A DNA stretch of 57,135 nucleotides from Microbacteriaceae bacterium (GTDB taxonomy: Bacteria > Actinomycetota > Actinomycetes > Actinomycetales > Microbacteriaceae), in the NCBI GenBank assembly GCA_025465095.1, contig JAODME010000026.1, positions 1 to 57,135 of the forward strand, written 5' to 3'. This document shows positions 29,710 to 38,648 of the stretch, in pieces (within the stretch, counting starts at the first letter, position 1; the number at the start of each line of letters is the position of its first letter). The notes under the pieces are model-generated. The model was not told the origin of the DNA. It saw only the letters and a list, made by a program, of their open reading frames with translations, and did not search any database. The position numbers and the translations under genes were made by a program.

Positions 29710-31467
29710 GTGGCAAGATCAACCCCGGTCAAGAAGGCATGGCGCTCACTGACCTGGCTTCTGGTGATCGTCGCCGCGCTCACCGCGGCCAACGCGGGCG
29801 GCGTCCTCTTCTCGAACGGCTCCTGGGCACCCAAGCTCGCGCTTGACCTGCAGGGCGGAACGCAAATCGTCCTCGAGCCGCAGCTCGGCGAAGAAGAGAC
29901 GGTCTCGAACGAGCAGCTCAGCCAGGCCGTCGGCATCATTCGTCAGCGCATCGACGCGAGTGGCGTCTCGGAGGCCGAGGTCAGCACGCAGGGTGACCAG
30001 AACATCGTGGTCGCCATTCCCGGCACTCCGGACCGCGACACCCTGGAACGGATCGAGTCGTCCGCGAAGCTCGAGTTCCGCCCGGTGCTGTTCACCGACG
30101 TCGCCGCGACCGCGGCAACCGAAGAACAAACGCCGACACCGAGTGACTCTGCCGCGCCACCGCTCGAGTCGACGCCGAGCGTGAGCCCGAGCGACCCCAG
30201 CGACCTCAACTGGATCACGCCGGCGCTTCAGGACGAGTTCGACAACTTCGACTGCGCGAACGTCGACAGCCTCGGCCTCAACGTCGCGCCGGTCGATCAC
30301 CCCCTCATCACGTGCGACGACACCGGCCAGTTCAAGTACATCCTCGGGCCGGCAGAGATCTCCGGCGAGAGGATCGCCGACGCGAGCGCGGGGCTCACCA
30401 CCAACAGCCAGGGCGCCTCCACGAACGAGTGGGGCGTGAACCTCGAGTTCGACGGCGCTGGCACCGAGCAGTTCGCTGAGGTGACCGAACGGCTCTTCTC
30501 GCTCGAGGGCGCGCGAAACCAGTTCGCGATCGTGCTCGATGGGCGGGTCATCACCGCACCGACGACCGGCGGCGTCTTCACCGACGGGAACGCGCGCATC
30601 ACCGGTTCGTTCACCCAGGAGAGCTCGAAAGCCCTTGCCGACCAACTCAAGTTCGGTGCGCTGCCGGTCGGGTTCGAGGTCCTCAGCAGGGACACCATCT
30701 CGGCGACCCTCGGCACTAGCCAACTGAACAGCGGAATCATCGCCGGCGCCATCGGACTCGTCCTCGTCGTGATCTACTCCCTGTTCCAGTACCGGCTGCT
30801 GGGCATGGTCACCGTGGCGTCGCTCATAGTCGCGGGCGTCCTGACCTACCTGATCATCGCGCTCATGTCATGGCGGCAGGGTTTCCGACTCTCCCTCGCG
30901 GGTGTGGCGGGCCTCATCGTCGCCATCGGGTTCACGGCGGACTCCTTCATCGTCTACTTCGAGCGGATCCGTGACGAGTTGCGTGACGGACGCAGTCTGA
31001 CCGGCGCGGTCGAGGCCGGATGGAAGCGGGCGCTCCGAACGGTGTTCGCCGCGAAGGGCGTCACCCTGCTCTCGGCGATCGTGCTCTTCGTCCTCGCGAT
31101 CGGCAACGTTCGAGGATTCGCCCTGACCCTCGGCATCACGGTGATCATCGACGTGCTCGTCGTCGTACTCTTCACCCACCCGATGCTCCAATTGCTGGCC
31201 GAGACCCGATTCTTCTCCTCCGGGCACCGCCTCAGCGGTCTGGACCCGAAGGCGCTCGGCGCGGTTTACCGGGGGCGTGCACAGTTCCGCGCCCCGACGG
31301 CCGGCAGCCTGCCCAAGGGCTCCGGAAGCAGTCGCGAGGCCGCTCGCAGGCAGACGATCGCGGAGCGCCGCGCCGCGTTGGCGGACGGTGAGGGTACGTC
31401 TGCCCGAATCGATGAACGCCCCGACGCACGCCGCGAGGATGCGCTGACCAAGGGGAAGGACTCCTGA
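29710..31467 (+). CDS. secD: Protein translocase subunit SecD
   Basis: A 585-residue subunit of the proton-driven SecDF complex that aids release of secreted proteins. One N-terminal membrane helix, the P1 periplasmic-type region beginning LDLQGGTQIVLEP, and five further C-terminal helices are visible. An insertion rich in Pro, Ser and Thr lies around residues 135-165. The cytoplasmic tail is Arg-rich. The GTG at 29710 starts MARSTPVKKAW. The preceding 116 bp contain a loose inverted repeat (CGATGC/GCATCG) but nothing else recognisable. It overlaps secF by one base (TGATG). Confidence 0.96.
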   Translation: MARSTPVKKAWRSLTWLLVIVAALTAANAGGVLFSNGSWAPKLALDLQGGTQIVLEPQLGEEETVSNEQLSQAVGIIRQRIDASGVSEAEVSTQGDQNIVVAIPGTPDRDTLERIESSAKLEFRPVLFTDVAATAATEEQTPTPSDSAAPPLESTPSVSPSDPSDLNWITPALQDEFDNFDCANVDSLGLNVAPVDHPLITCDDTGQFKYILGPAEISGERIADASAGLTTNSQGASTNEWGVNLEFDGAGTEQFAEVTERLFSLEGARNQFAIVLDGRVITAPTTGGVFTDGNARITGSFTQESSKALADQLKFGALPVGFEVLSRDTISATLGTSQLNSGIIAGAIGLVLVVIYSLFQYRLLGMVTVASLIVAGVLTYLIIALMSWRQGFRLSLAGVAGLIVAIGFTADSFIVYFERIRDELRDGRSLTGAVEAGWKRALRTVFAAKGVTLLSAIVLFVLAIGNVRGFALTLGITVIIDVLVVVLFTHPMLQLLAETRFFSSGHRLSGLDPKALGAVYRGRAQFRAPTAGSLPKGSGSSREAARRQTIAERRAALADGEGTSARIDERPDARREDALTKGKDS

Positions 31468-32453
31468 TGGCGAACCTCACACAGTTCGGCAATGACCTGT
31501 ACACAGGCAAGCGCTCCGTCGACTTCGTCGGCAAGCGCCGCATCTGGTATCCCATCGCCATCGCGCTCATGGCGATCTCGATCGCCATCCCACTGGTCGG
31601 CGGTGGATTCAACTTCGGCATCGAGTTCCGCGGTGGCTCCCAGTTCCAGATCACCCAGGTGTCCGATACCGACCAGACGCTCGCGATCGACGCGGTCGAA
31701 AGCGTCGTCGCGGAGGACACGGCTCGGGTGACCACGGTCGGCGGCGACGGCGTACGGGTGCAGACCGATCAGTTGAGCGACGATGAGACCCGCGAGGTCA
31801 GCGCGGCGCTGGCCGAGGCGTACGGCGTTCCTGAAGAAAACGTCACCTCCTCCTTCATCGGCCCGAGCTGGGGCGCCGATATCACGGAGCAGGCGCTGCG
31901 CGGGCTTGTTGTCTTCATCGTGCTCGCGGCGATCGCGATGGCCTTGTACTTCCGCACCTGGAAGATGTCCGTCGCGGCGATCGCCTCTCTCCTGCATGAC
32001 CTCGTCATCACCGCCGGGGTCTACGCCGCGGCCGGATTCGAGATCACGCCCGCGGCCGTCATCGGCTTCCTGACGATCCTCGGCTTCTCGCTCTACGACA
32101 CCGTCGTGGTCTTTGACAAGATCCGCGAGAACACTGCTGAGCTCGGCCAGGAGTCGCGGTCGACCTTCGGCGAGGCCGTCAACCTCGCCGTCAATCAGAC
32201 GCTGGTGCGCTCGATCAACACCGGGGTCGTCGCAGCGCTCCCGGTCGCCGCGATCCTTTTCATCGGCTCCTTCGTTCTCGGCGCCGACACGCTGCGCGAC
32301 ATCTCCCTCGCCCTGCTCGTCGGCATCCTCGTCGGAACCTACTCGACAATCTTCATCGCCGCCCCGCTGTACGCGCAGCTGCGCGAGGGCGAGAAGGACA
32401 TTCGAACGCGTGACGAGCGCACTCTCGCTGTCCGTACCGCCGCCGCGAACTGA
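31467..32453 (+). CDS. secF: Protein translocase subunit SecF
   Basis: A 328-residue partner of SecD. The signature after the first membrane helix is FGIEFRGGSQFQI, and five C-terminal membrane helices follow, containing the LGFSLYDTVVVFDKIREN motif and SINTGVVAALPV. The ATG shares a base with the secD stop, so translation is coupled. It is followed after 15 bp by a rhodanese gene. Confidence 0.97.
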   Translation: MANLTQFGNDLYTGKRSVDFVGKRRIWYPIAIALMAISIAIPLVGGGFNFGIEFRGGSQFQITQVSDTDQTLAIDAVESVVAEDTARVTTVGGDGVRVQTDQLSDDETREVSAALAEAYGVPEENVTSSFIGPSWGADITEQALRGLVVFIVLAAIAMALYFRTWKMSVAAIASLLHDLVITAGVYAAAGFEITPAAVIGFLTILGFSLYDTVVVFDKIRENTAELGQESRSTFGEAVNLAVNQTLVRSINTGVVAALPVAAILFIGSFVLGADTLRDISLALLVGILVGTYSTIFIAAPLYAQLREGEKDIRTRDERTLAVRTAAAN

Positions 32454-32468
32454 TTGTAGGAGCCGCCG

Positions 32469-32810
32469 ATGAACGCCAGTACGGAGCTGAGCGCACGCGA
32501 GGCCATCGCGCTCGTCGGCGCGGGCGACGGAATGCTGCTCGACGTGCGAGAGCAGCACGAGTGGGATCGGGGACACTCCCCGTTCGCCACGCTGCTCCCG
32601 ATGACGCAGTTGCAGGCACGGATCGGGGAGCTTCCAAACGACCGGCGATTGCTCGTCGTCTGCCACTCCGGGCAGCGGTCCGCGAGAGTCACCGAGGCGC
32701 TGCTCGGCGAGGGCTTCGACGCGGTGAACGTCGCCGGAGGCATGGTCGCCTGGCACGCCGCCGGCGGCACGATCGTCGCCGACGGCGTTCTGGCCCCTCG
32801 CGTCGATTGA
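32469..32810 (+). CDS. Single-domain rhodanese-like protein
   Basis: A 113-residue cytoplasmic rhodanese domain. The active-site loop is VVCHSGQRS with C65, consistent with sulfane-sulfur transfer; the early LLDVREQHEWDRGH motif is typical. GGAGCCGCCG provides a partial ribosome-binding site 6 nt before the ATG. It sits between secF and rel, where many actinobacteria carry apt; its link to either neighbour is unknown. It is the third rhodanese-fold gene product in the window if the two domains of the 13959 protein are counted. Confidence 0.9.
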   Translation: MNASTELSAREAIALVGAGDGMLLDVREQHEWDRGHSPFATLLPMTQLQARIGELPNDRRLLVVCHSGQRSARVTEALLGEGFDAVNVAGGMVAWHAAGGTIVADGVLAPRVD

Positions 32811-32850
32811 CTGACCCCGAAATGCTAGTTTTGCTGCGGGAGGAGCGCCG

Positions 32851-35103
32851 ATGACCGAGACGACCACGCCGGGCACCGCTTCGCTGCGCACGCTGCTCCC
32901 GCGGTTGTTCTCCAAGGCACAGCCGGTGGGTGCGGTGGACAGGTTGATCCGCACCGCGCGCATGCACCACCCGAAAGCGGACGTCTCGGTCGTCGAACGC
33001 GCCTACGCCACGGCGGAGAAGGCGCACCGCGGCCAGCTGCGCAAGAGCGGCGAGGACTACATCACCCACCCCGTCGCTGTCGCGCAGATCCTCGCCGACC
33101 TCGGCATCGGCCCGAAGACACTCGCGGCGGCCCTGCTGCACGATACGGTCGAGGACACCGACTACAGCCTCGACACCCTGCGTGCTGACTTCGGCGATGA
33201 GATCGCGATGCTCGTCGACGGAGTCACAAAGCTCGACAAACTCAAATACGGCGACAGCGCCCAAGCCGAGACCGTGCGCAAGATGGTCGTCGCAATGTCG
33301 AAGGACATCCGGGTACTCGTCATCAAGCTCGCCGACCGCCTGCACAACGCGCGCACGTGGGGTTTCGTCGCGTCGGACTCCGCCCGACGCAAGGCGCAGG
33401 AGACGTTGGAGATCTACGCTCCGCTCGCGCATCGGCTCGGAATCCAGACGATCAAGTGGGAGCTCGAAGACCTCTCGTTCGCCGTGCTGTACCCGAAGCT
33501 CTATGTCGAGATCGACAGCCTCGTGCGCCAGCGGACGCCGCAGCGTGAGGAGTTTCTGCAGCAGGTGATCGACGCCGTCGGTGAGGACCTCAAGGTCAAC
33601 CGGATCAAGGGGAAGGTCGCCGGGCGTCCTAAGCAGTATTACTCGATCTACCAGAAGATGGTCGTACGCGGGCGTGAGTTCGACGAGATCTACGACCTCG
33701 TAGGAATTCGCGTGCTCGTGTCTTCTCTCAGGGACTGTTACGCGGTGCTCGGAGCGATCCACGCCCGGTGGACGCCAATTCCCGGCCGCTTCAAGGACTA
33801 CATCGCGACCCCGAAATTCAATCTCTACCAGTCCCTGCACACCACGGTGATAGGCCCGGGAGGCCGGGCGGTCGAGATCCAGATCCGCACCGAAGAGATG
33901 CACCAGCGGGCAGAGTTCGGAGTCGCCGCTCACTGGAAGTACAAGCAGCGCGTCACCGGCAAGAGCGGAGGGGGAAGCCTCACCGACGATGGCGACATGG
34001 CGTGGCTTGCCCACATCAGCGACTGGCAGGCGGAAACCGTCGACCCGGGGGAGTTCCTCGACTCGCTGCGTTTCGAGATCGGCGCCAAAGAGGTATACGT
34101 CTTCACCCCGCAGGGCAAGGTGATTGGCCTGCCCGCCGGCGCGACCCCGGTCGACTTCGCCTACGCGGTGCACACCGAGGTCGGGCACCGCACGATGGGT
34201 TCAAAGGTGAACGGCCGTCTTGTGCCGCTCGAGACCGCCCTCAACAGCGGTGACGTCGTCGAAGTCTTCACCTCGAAGAATCCCGACTCCGGCCCGAGCC
34301 AAGACTGGCTCGCCTTCGTCAGGAGTCCGAGGGCGCGCAACAAAATCAAGCAGTGGTTCACGAAGGAGCGACGCGACGAGGCGATCGAGCAGGGCCGCGA
34401 CGCTATCGCCCGGGCGATGCGCAAGCAGAACCTCCCGCTGCAACGTCTGATGAGCCAGGACTCGCTCAACGAGGTCGCCTCGCAGATGCGCTACGACGAT
34501 GTCTCCTCGCTCTACGCGGCTGTGGGCGAAGGCCACATTTCGACCCAGTCGGTGCTCGAGAAGGTGCTCGCCACGCTCAACACCGAGGCGGACACGGAGG
34601 ACGCCGAGTTCGCCCTGCCGAGCCGAGGCAAGTCGAAGCAGATCCGCAACAGCGACTCCGGTGTGCTGGTTCGCGGCGCCCCGGACATCCTCGTGAAATT
34701 GGCCAAGTGCTGCACACCGGTTCCTGGCGACGACATCGTCGGATTCGTGACTCGGGGTGCCGGGGTATCGGTGCATCAGACGGAATGCCACAACGTCGCA
34801 TCGCTGAAGACCGAACCGGAACGGATGATCGAGGTCGAGTGGGCGCCGTCGTCGAAGAGCATCTTCCTCGTTCAGATCCAGGTCGAGGCGCTCGACCGGT
34901 CGGGACTGCTGTCGGATGTCACACGCGTGCTGTCCGAGCACCACGTCAACATCCTCTCCGCCACCGTGTCGACGTCGAGCGATCGCCTCGCGATCAGTCG
35001 CTTCGTGTTCGAAATGGGCGACACGACTCATCTGGATCGTGTGTTGAACGCCGTGCGTCGCATCGACGCCGTCTACGACGTGTATCGGGTCAGCGCGGGG
35101 TAG
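32851..35103 (+). CDS. rel: Bifunctional (p)ppGpp synthetase/hydrolase (Rel)
   Basis: A 750-residue long RSH enzyme controlling the stringent response. The HD hydrolase domain has H97-D98 (LLHDTVEDTD), so hydrolase activity is expected. The synthetase domain shows YDLVGIRVLV and the region FKDYIATPKFNLYQSLHTT. TGS (VYVFTPQGKVIGLPAGATPVDFAY), zinc-finger-like CCTPVPGDDIVGF and a C-terminal ACT domain complete the architecture. The ATG at 32851 follows GGGAGGAG. The stop is 3 bp from the end of the convergent AbiEi-like gene. Confidence 0.97.
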   Translation: MTETTTPGTASLRTLLPRLFSKAQPVGAVDRLIRTARMHHPKADVSVVERAYATAEKAHRGQLRKSGEDYITHPVAVAQILADLGIGPKTLAAALLHDTVEDTDYSLDTLRADFGDEIAMLVDGVTKLDKLKYGDSAQAETVRKMVVAMSKDIRVLVIKLADRLHNARTWGFVASDSARRKAQETLEIYAPLAHRLGIQTIKWELEDLSFAVLYPKLYVEIDSLVRQRTPQREEFLQQVIDAVGEDLKVNRIKGKVAGRPKQYYSIYQKMVVRGREFDEIYDLVGIRVLVSSLRDCYAVLGAIHARWTPIPGRFKDYIATPKFNLYQSLHTTVIGPGGRAVEIQIRTEEMHQRAEFGVAAHWKYKQRVTGKSGGGSLTDDGDMAWLAHISDWQAETVDPGEFLDSLRFEIGAKEVYVFTPQGKVIGLPAGATPVDFAYAVHTEVGHRTMGSKVNGRLVPLETALNSGDVVEVFTSKNPDSGPSQDWLAFVRSPRARNKIKQWFTKERRDEAIEQGRDAIARAMRKQNLPLQRLMSQDSLNEVASQMRYDDVSSLYAAVGEGHISTQSVLEKVLATLNTEADTEDAEFALPSRGKSKQIRNSDSGVLVRGAPDILVKLAKCCTPVPGDDIVGFVTRGAGVSVHQTECHNVASLKTEPERMIEVEWAPSSKSIFLVQIQVEALDRSGLLSDVTRVLSEHHVNILSATVSTSSDRLAISRFVFEMGDTTHLDRVLNAVRRIDAVYDVYRVSAG

Positions 35104-35106
35104 ATC

Positions 35107-35658
35107 TCACCGCTCGAACGTCTCCCCGAGGCGCTTCGCCGCACGACTCTTCCCCGGCAGGTTTCGGCGCCGGTCCATCGCAGCGAGGACGTCGCCCAAC
35201 TCGAACTGACCCAGCTCGGCGAGGGCGAGCACGAGCGCGTGCTCCGCCTGATCGAAGACGTCGCTGAACCGAGCGAGATCGATAGCCGTGCGCAGCGGTG
35301 CGGTAATCCTGAGGCCACCCAACGTGCAGATGTCCGCACTCTCGAGAACCACCTGGCGCAGCGTCGCCCGTGCGATGCCCACATACTGGTAGCGCGCCGT
35401 GCTGTCCGCGCACAATTGGTGCCTCGCCGGAGGGTCATGCAGCGCCCCGAGCACCCAGGCGGAGCTGCGCTGCTCGGCAATGAGACGCGGGGGCAGGATC
35501 GCCGCGAGGGATCGAGCACGGCTGATCGGCAACGAAACCTCGTCGACGGGAGCGAAGCACTCATCAATCGAGAACACTTCGCCGTCCAACCGCGCCGCGT
35601 GAAGTTCGGCCTGCGGAAGGTCGAGGGAGGAAAGGACGGATGGCAGCAGCCGGGTCAT
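35107..35658 (-). CDS. AbiEi-like protein without partner toxin
   Basis: A 183-residue protein resembling the C-terminal part of AbiEi-type antitoxins: an RSSAWVLGALHDPP segment, an LRQVVLESADI strand and the LRITAPLRTAIDLARF motif. The usual N-terminal winged helix is not recognisable, and no AbiEii nucleotidyltransferase is nearby, so a functional toxin-antitoxin pair is not supported. Such solo genes are frequent in actinobacteria. It converges on rel with a 3-bp gap. Low sequence conservation makes this assignment tentative. Confidence 0.55.
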   Translation of the reverse strand: MTRLLPSVLSSLDLPQAELHAARLDGEVFSIDECFAPVDEVSLPISRARSLAAILPPRLIAEQRSSAWVLGALHDPPARHQLCADSTARYQYVGIARATLRQVVLESADICTLGGLRITAPLRTAIDLARFSDVFDQAEHALVLALAELGQFELGDVLAAMDRRRNLPGKSRAAKRLGETFER

Positions 35659-35735
35659 CGAACCATGGTGACGGACAGGAGCAACCCTCGCAGGGTCAGC
35701 GCAGACGATTGTGGATGAGCGCTGCCTGTGGAGAC

Positions 35736-36680
35736 CTAATGATCGTCGGAGCTGCCGTTGAGGACGAGGGGTGCGGCAACCCGTGCCATATCGGCGTGGG
35801 AATGCGCGATTCCCGGTACGACGATGAGGTGCCAGTTGAACGGCATGTCCGTTCCGGCTGCCTCTCTCGCGGTCTGGTAGAAGTTCATGCCGCGCGCGAG
35901 CCGATCCGTTCCCTGCCTGTCCGCTTTCCTGTCCCTCTGGAGCGAATTGTCACGCGAGTCGATGTCATCCGCCCCCAGCAGCACCACCAGTTCGCGGGAC
36001 AACGCGGTCTCCATCTCCGCCAACTCGCGTGGCGCGTCGTGCAGACCATGCGGGAAGTCGACCGAGTCGTCGAGCACCGTGTACCAGCCTGCATTGGCGG
36101 CCACTGCGATGCGCGCCCTGGATTCCGGCATGAACTCGACGAATCGGTGCACGAATTGCGCGCCCGCTGAGTGACCGAACATCGCATAGTCCTCGGCGGT
36201 GCTGTCGAGCTCATCGACCACGTGGTCGAAGAGCTGCTCGACCATGTTGAAGCTCCAGGAATCCTGATCCCGCGGATCGCCGTCCGAATCCACGAGGCCG
36301 CCCAGGTTGTAGGAGGAGGATCCGGGATACTCGTCCTCCGAGAATTCCGGTACCAGCAGCAGAGTGTTGCTGCCCTCGAGCAATGGCAGCCAATCCGACC
36401 TGTACCTGCGGCCGTCACGCTGGGCACCGGTCATGACGATGAGCATGTCGGCGGTGGCGAGGTCGCCTGCGGGGGCGCTGTACCAGACGCGAATCGGCTT
36501 ACCCCGCTCCTCGCCCTCGAAGAGGAAGTCCCCGACCCCCTCTTCGATCACCGGCGCCACCCGTAGCGGGGAATCGGTGGGTGTGGGCATCTTTTCTCCA
36601 TCCTCGGCGGCGCAGCCAGTGGCGGAACCGAAAACCAGTGCGGTGAGAGTCACCAACGGAACAAGCGGGCTACTCCTCAA
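35736..36680 (-). CDS. Lipoprotein alpha/beta hydrolase, paralogue of the 37809 gene
   Basis: About 314 residues. Starting at the TTG at 36680 gives a clean lipoprotein signal: MRSSPLVPLVTLTALVFG followed by a lipobox with C23 (SATGC). The frame is open to 36815 but upstream residues are Arg/Pro-rich and overlap the capA-like gene. The nucleophile elbow is GHSAGAQ, with an aspartate in LGADDIDSRD and a histidine in GIAHSHAD. It aligns with the cytoplasmic hydrolase two genes upstream (shared HS/FSxGAQFxHR, GWYT/GYYT and ..LARG/LARA segments). The start overlaps the end of the CapA-like gene by 11 bp, so it is the last gene of a coupled five-gene operon. Substrate unknown; the anchored form acts outside the membrane. 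Confidence 0.75.
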   Translation of the reverse strand: MRSSPLVPLVTLTALVFGSATGCAAEDGEKMPTPTDSPLRVAPVIEEGVGDFLFEGEERGKPIRVWYSAPAGDLATADMLIVMTGAQRDGRRYRSDWLPLLEGSNTLLLVPEFSEDEYPGSSSYNLGGLVDSDGDPRDQDSWSFNMVEQLFDHVVDELDSTAEDYAMFGHSAGAQFVHRFVEFMPESRARIAVAANAGWYTVLDDSVDFPHGLHDAPRELAEMETALSRELVVLLGADDIDSRDNSLQRDRKADRQGTDRLARGMNFYQTAREAAGTDMPFNWHLIVVPGIAHSHADMARVAAPLVLNGSSDDH

Positions 36681-37812
36681 TCGAGCGATCGTCCTTGCCG
36701 TGGGGAAGGAAGCATTCGCAGGGCATTCTGGCTGTGTTGCCCTCGACCGAGAGTCGTTGGCTGACTCGCGCCATCGCGGACCGGGTTTGCGGTTCGGTGC
36801 AGGGCAGGGGCACATAGTTGACGATGTCGTTGTCGGTGATCAAGCAGCGCACGGCGAGCCCTGCCGGCGCGCCCCGCTTCAATTCGAGGCTCACCGCCAA
36901 ACCGATGCCCTCCTTGCCGTAGGCGTCGAACCGGCCGGGTGCCCCGAATGCGAAATTGCCGGCACTGTAGACGACCGGAACCGACTTGATGAACTCGATG
37001 GGGGAGGAGGAGTGCGGACCTGTCCCGATGATCAGCTCATAACCGGCTTCGACGAGCACGTCGGCCCAGTGCCGCTGCTCGAAGTTGGTGCCTGAATAGT
37101 TGTCTCCCCAGTGCACGTAGGCGATAACCCAGTCCGCGCCGGCCGCGCGTGCGAGGTCGATGCCGCGCTGCACGCGGTCCTCTCTCAGAGCTACAACGCC
37201 AGCGTGATCTACCGAAGCCCTCGTCGCCTTGCCGAAGTCCTCGCCGAGTGCGACGATACCAACCGTGCCAAGCCTTGAATGCAGGATGAGCGGCCGTTCC
37301 GCCTGCGCCAGGTCCGGGCCGGCCCCGAAGGTGAGGATGTTGTTGGCGGCGCTGAATCGCATCGTGTCGGAGAGGCCACCAGGGCCCATGTCCATCGAAT
37401 GATTATTGCCGAGCCCGACCGCGTCGACGCCAGCCCTTCTCAGGGCGGTAGCCGCCACTGGTCGTGAGCTGTAGGAATAGGTCTTGCTCACGTCGAGCGG
37501 TTCAGTCCGGAGTGTCACGGGCGCCTCGAGGTTGGCGACAATGAAGTCCCCATCGAGAAGTGGTGCGACGCCGGTCAGCACGGCATCGTATCCGACAGTA
37601 TCGAGGATCGGCTGCGCAGCGTCGCCCAACATCGTGTCACCCACGAATTGAAGCGTCCAGCCGTTGTATCCGCCGCGGATGTTGTACTCGATCGGATTGA
37701 CGTCGACTTCACTGTCGGCTTCGAAATCGGCCACCATCGCCGTGACGATCGACATCGTGACGATCGAACACGCCACGATGAGAAGCCTGTCACGTACTCG
37801 AGCATTCATCAT
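36670..37812 (-). CDS. CapA-like metallophosphatase, membrane-anchored
   Basis: A 380-residue protein of the PGA_cap/CapA family (calcineurin-like fold), seen in poly-gamma-glutamate capsule operons but also elsewhere. One N-terminal membrane helix covers about residues 9-27. Metal-ligand motifs are FVGDTMLGD (D59), GNNHSMDMG, GTGPHSSSP and YSAGNFAFG. No capB or capC gene is present, so a polyglutamate capsule is not supported. The start overlaps the upstream hydrolase stop as ATGA. Two cysteines near the C-terminus (CEC) are unusual. Confidence 0.85.
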   Translation of the reverse strand: MMNARVRDRLLIVACSIVTMSIVTAMVADFEADSEVDVNPIEYNIRGGYNGWTLQFVGDTMLGDAAQPILDTVGYDAVLTGVAPLLDGDFIVANLEAPVTLRTEPLDVSKTYSYSSRPVAATALRRAGVDAVGLGNNHSMDMGPGGLSDTMRFSAANNILTFGAGPDLAQAERPLILHSRLGTVGIVALGEDFGKATRASVDHAGVVALREDRVQRGIDLARAAGADWVIAYVHWGDNYSGTNFEQRHWADVLVEAGYELIIGTGPHSSSPIEFIKSVPVVYSAGNFAFGAPGRFDAYGKEGIGLAVSLELKRGAPAGLAVRCLITDNDIVNYVPLPCTEPQTRSAMARVSQRLSVEGNTARMPCECFLPHGKDDRSIEE

Positions 37813-38648
37813 GCTGCCTTCCCGCTCTGATTCGTGCTGTCGCCCGGATCGTCAGCCGGCGTCGAACGAACGAAGCTCACCACCCGGGTCACCAGATCGC
37901 CACGATGGACGGCACTGCTGAATGAGTGCGCCGTTCCTGGCAGAAGATCGAACGACACCTGGGAACGGATGCCCCGATCCGCGGCCACTTCTTCGACGTG
38001 GTCAACCCAGCGCAATGCCCTCGCCAGCCGGTGGTTGCCCTGCGTCCGGTCCAATCCCGGGTCGACGCGGAGATGCGCTTCACGCTCGACGTCCAGCTCC
38101 CCGACGAGCACGTGCATCGGCAGCCGCAGAAATCCGTCAACTTCCGCGCGCACGTCGCCTAGCCGTGCGCCGACGCCCAGACCGTAGGGGTACGGCCGTG
38201 ACGGGTCGAGGTAGGTGTAATAGCCGGCCGCGGCCACCACGAGTCGATTGATTCGAGCCGGGGAGAACAGGGCATAGCGGTGGGCGAACTGGGCTCCTCC
38301 TGAGAACCCGCAGATGGAGAACTCCGCCGTCGAGATGCCGAACACAAGCAATGCGTCGGTCAGCGTCTCGTCGAGCGCGGTACTGGCAGCGAGCGGCCCT
38401 CGTGCGCCGGCCAGTCGTTGATAGCCGGGGAAGCCGCTCGTGGGGAAGTTTGGAATGATGAGGGGCATGTTCAGAGAGGCTGCCGCGGGAAGGAAGGCCC
38501 GGAACATCCTCCCCGTGTTCCGCATGCTTCCGTGAATGAGCACGAGGGTCGCGGCGGGCTCGGGGGAGCGCGGAACGAATGCCCAGTAGCTGAGCGGTGG
38601 ACCATCGGCCACCTCGCGGACCGTCAGGGTACCGGCGTCGGGAACCAC
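37809..38648 (-). CDS. Cytoplasmic alpha/beta hydrolase
   Basis: About 279 residues with a complete-looking triad: oxyanion region VLIHGSMRNTG, nucleophile GFSGGAQ, acid in VGELDVERE and base in GTAHSFS. The fold resembles the PHB-depolymerase/esterase group, and it is a paralogue of the lipoprotein hydrolase at 35736. The GTG at 38648 has AGAGGGGGG 4-5 nt upstream; a GTG at 38675 is in frame but has no ribosome-binding site. The start overlaps the ABC transporter gene by 25 bp, and the stop overlaps the CapA-like gene by 4 bp. No signal peptide is visible. Substrate unknown. Confidence 0.78.
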   Translation of the reverse strand: MVPDAGTLTVREVADGPPLSYWAFVPRSPEPAATLVLIHGSMRNTGRMFRAFLPAAASLNMPLIIPNFPTSGFPGYQRLAGARGPLAASTALDETLTDALLVFGISTAEFSICGFSGGAQFAHRYALFSPARINRLVVAAAGYYTYLDPSRPYPYGLGVGARLGDVRAEVDGFLRLPMHVLVGELDVEREAHLRVDPGLDRTQGNHRLARALRWVDHVEEVAADRGIRSQVSFDLLPGTAHSFSSAVHRGDLVTRVVSFVRSTPADDPGDSTNQSGKAA

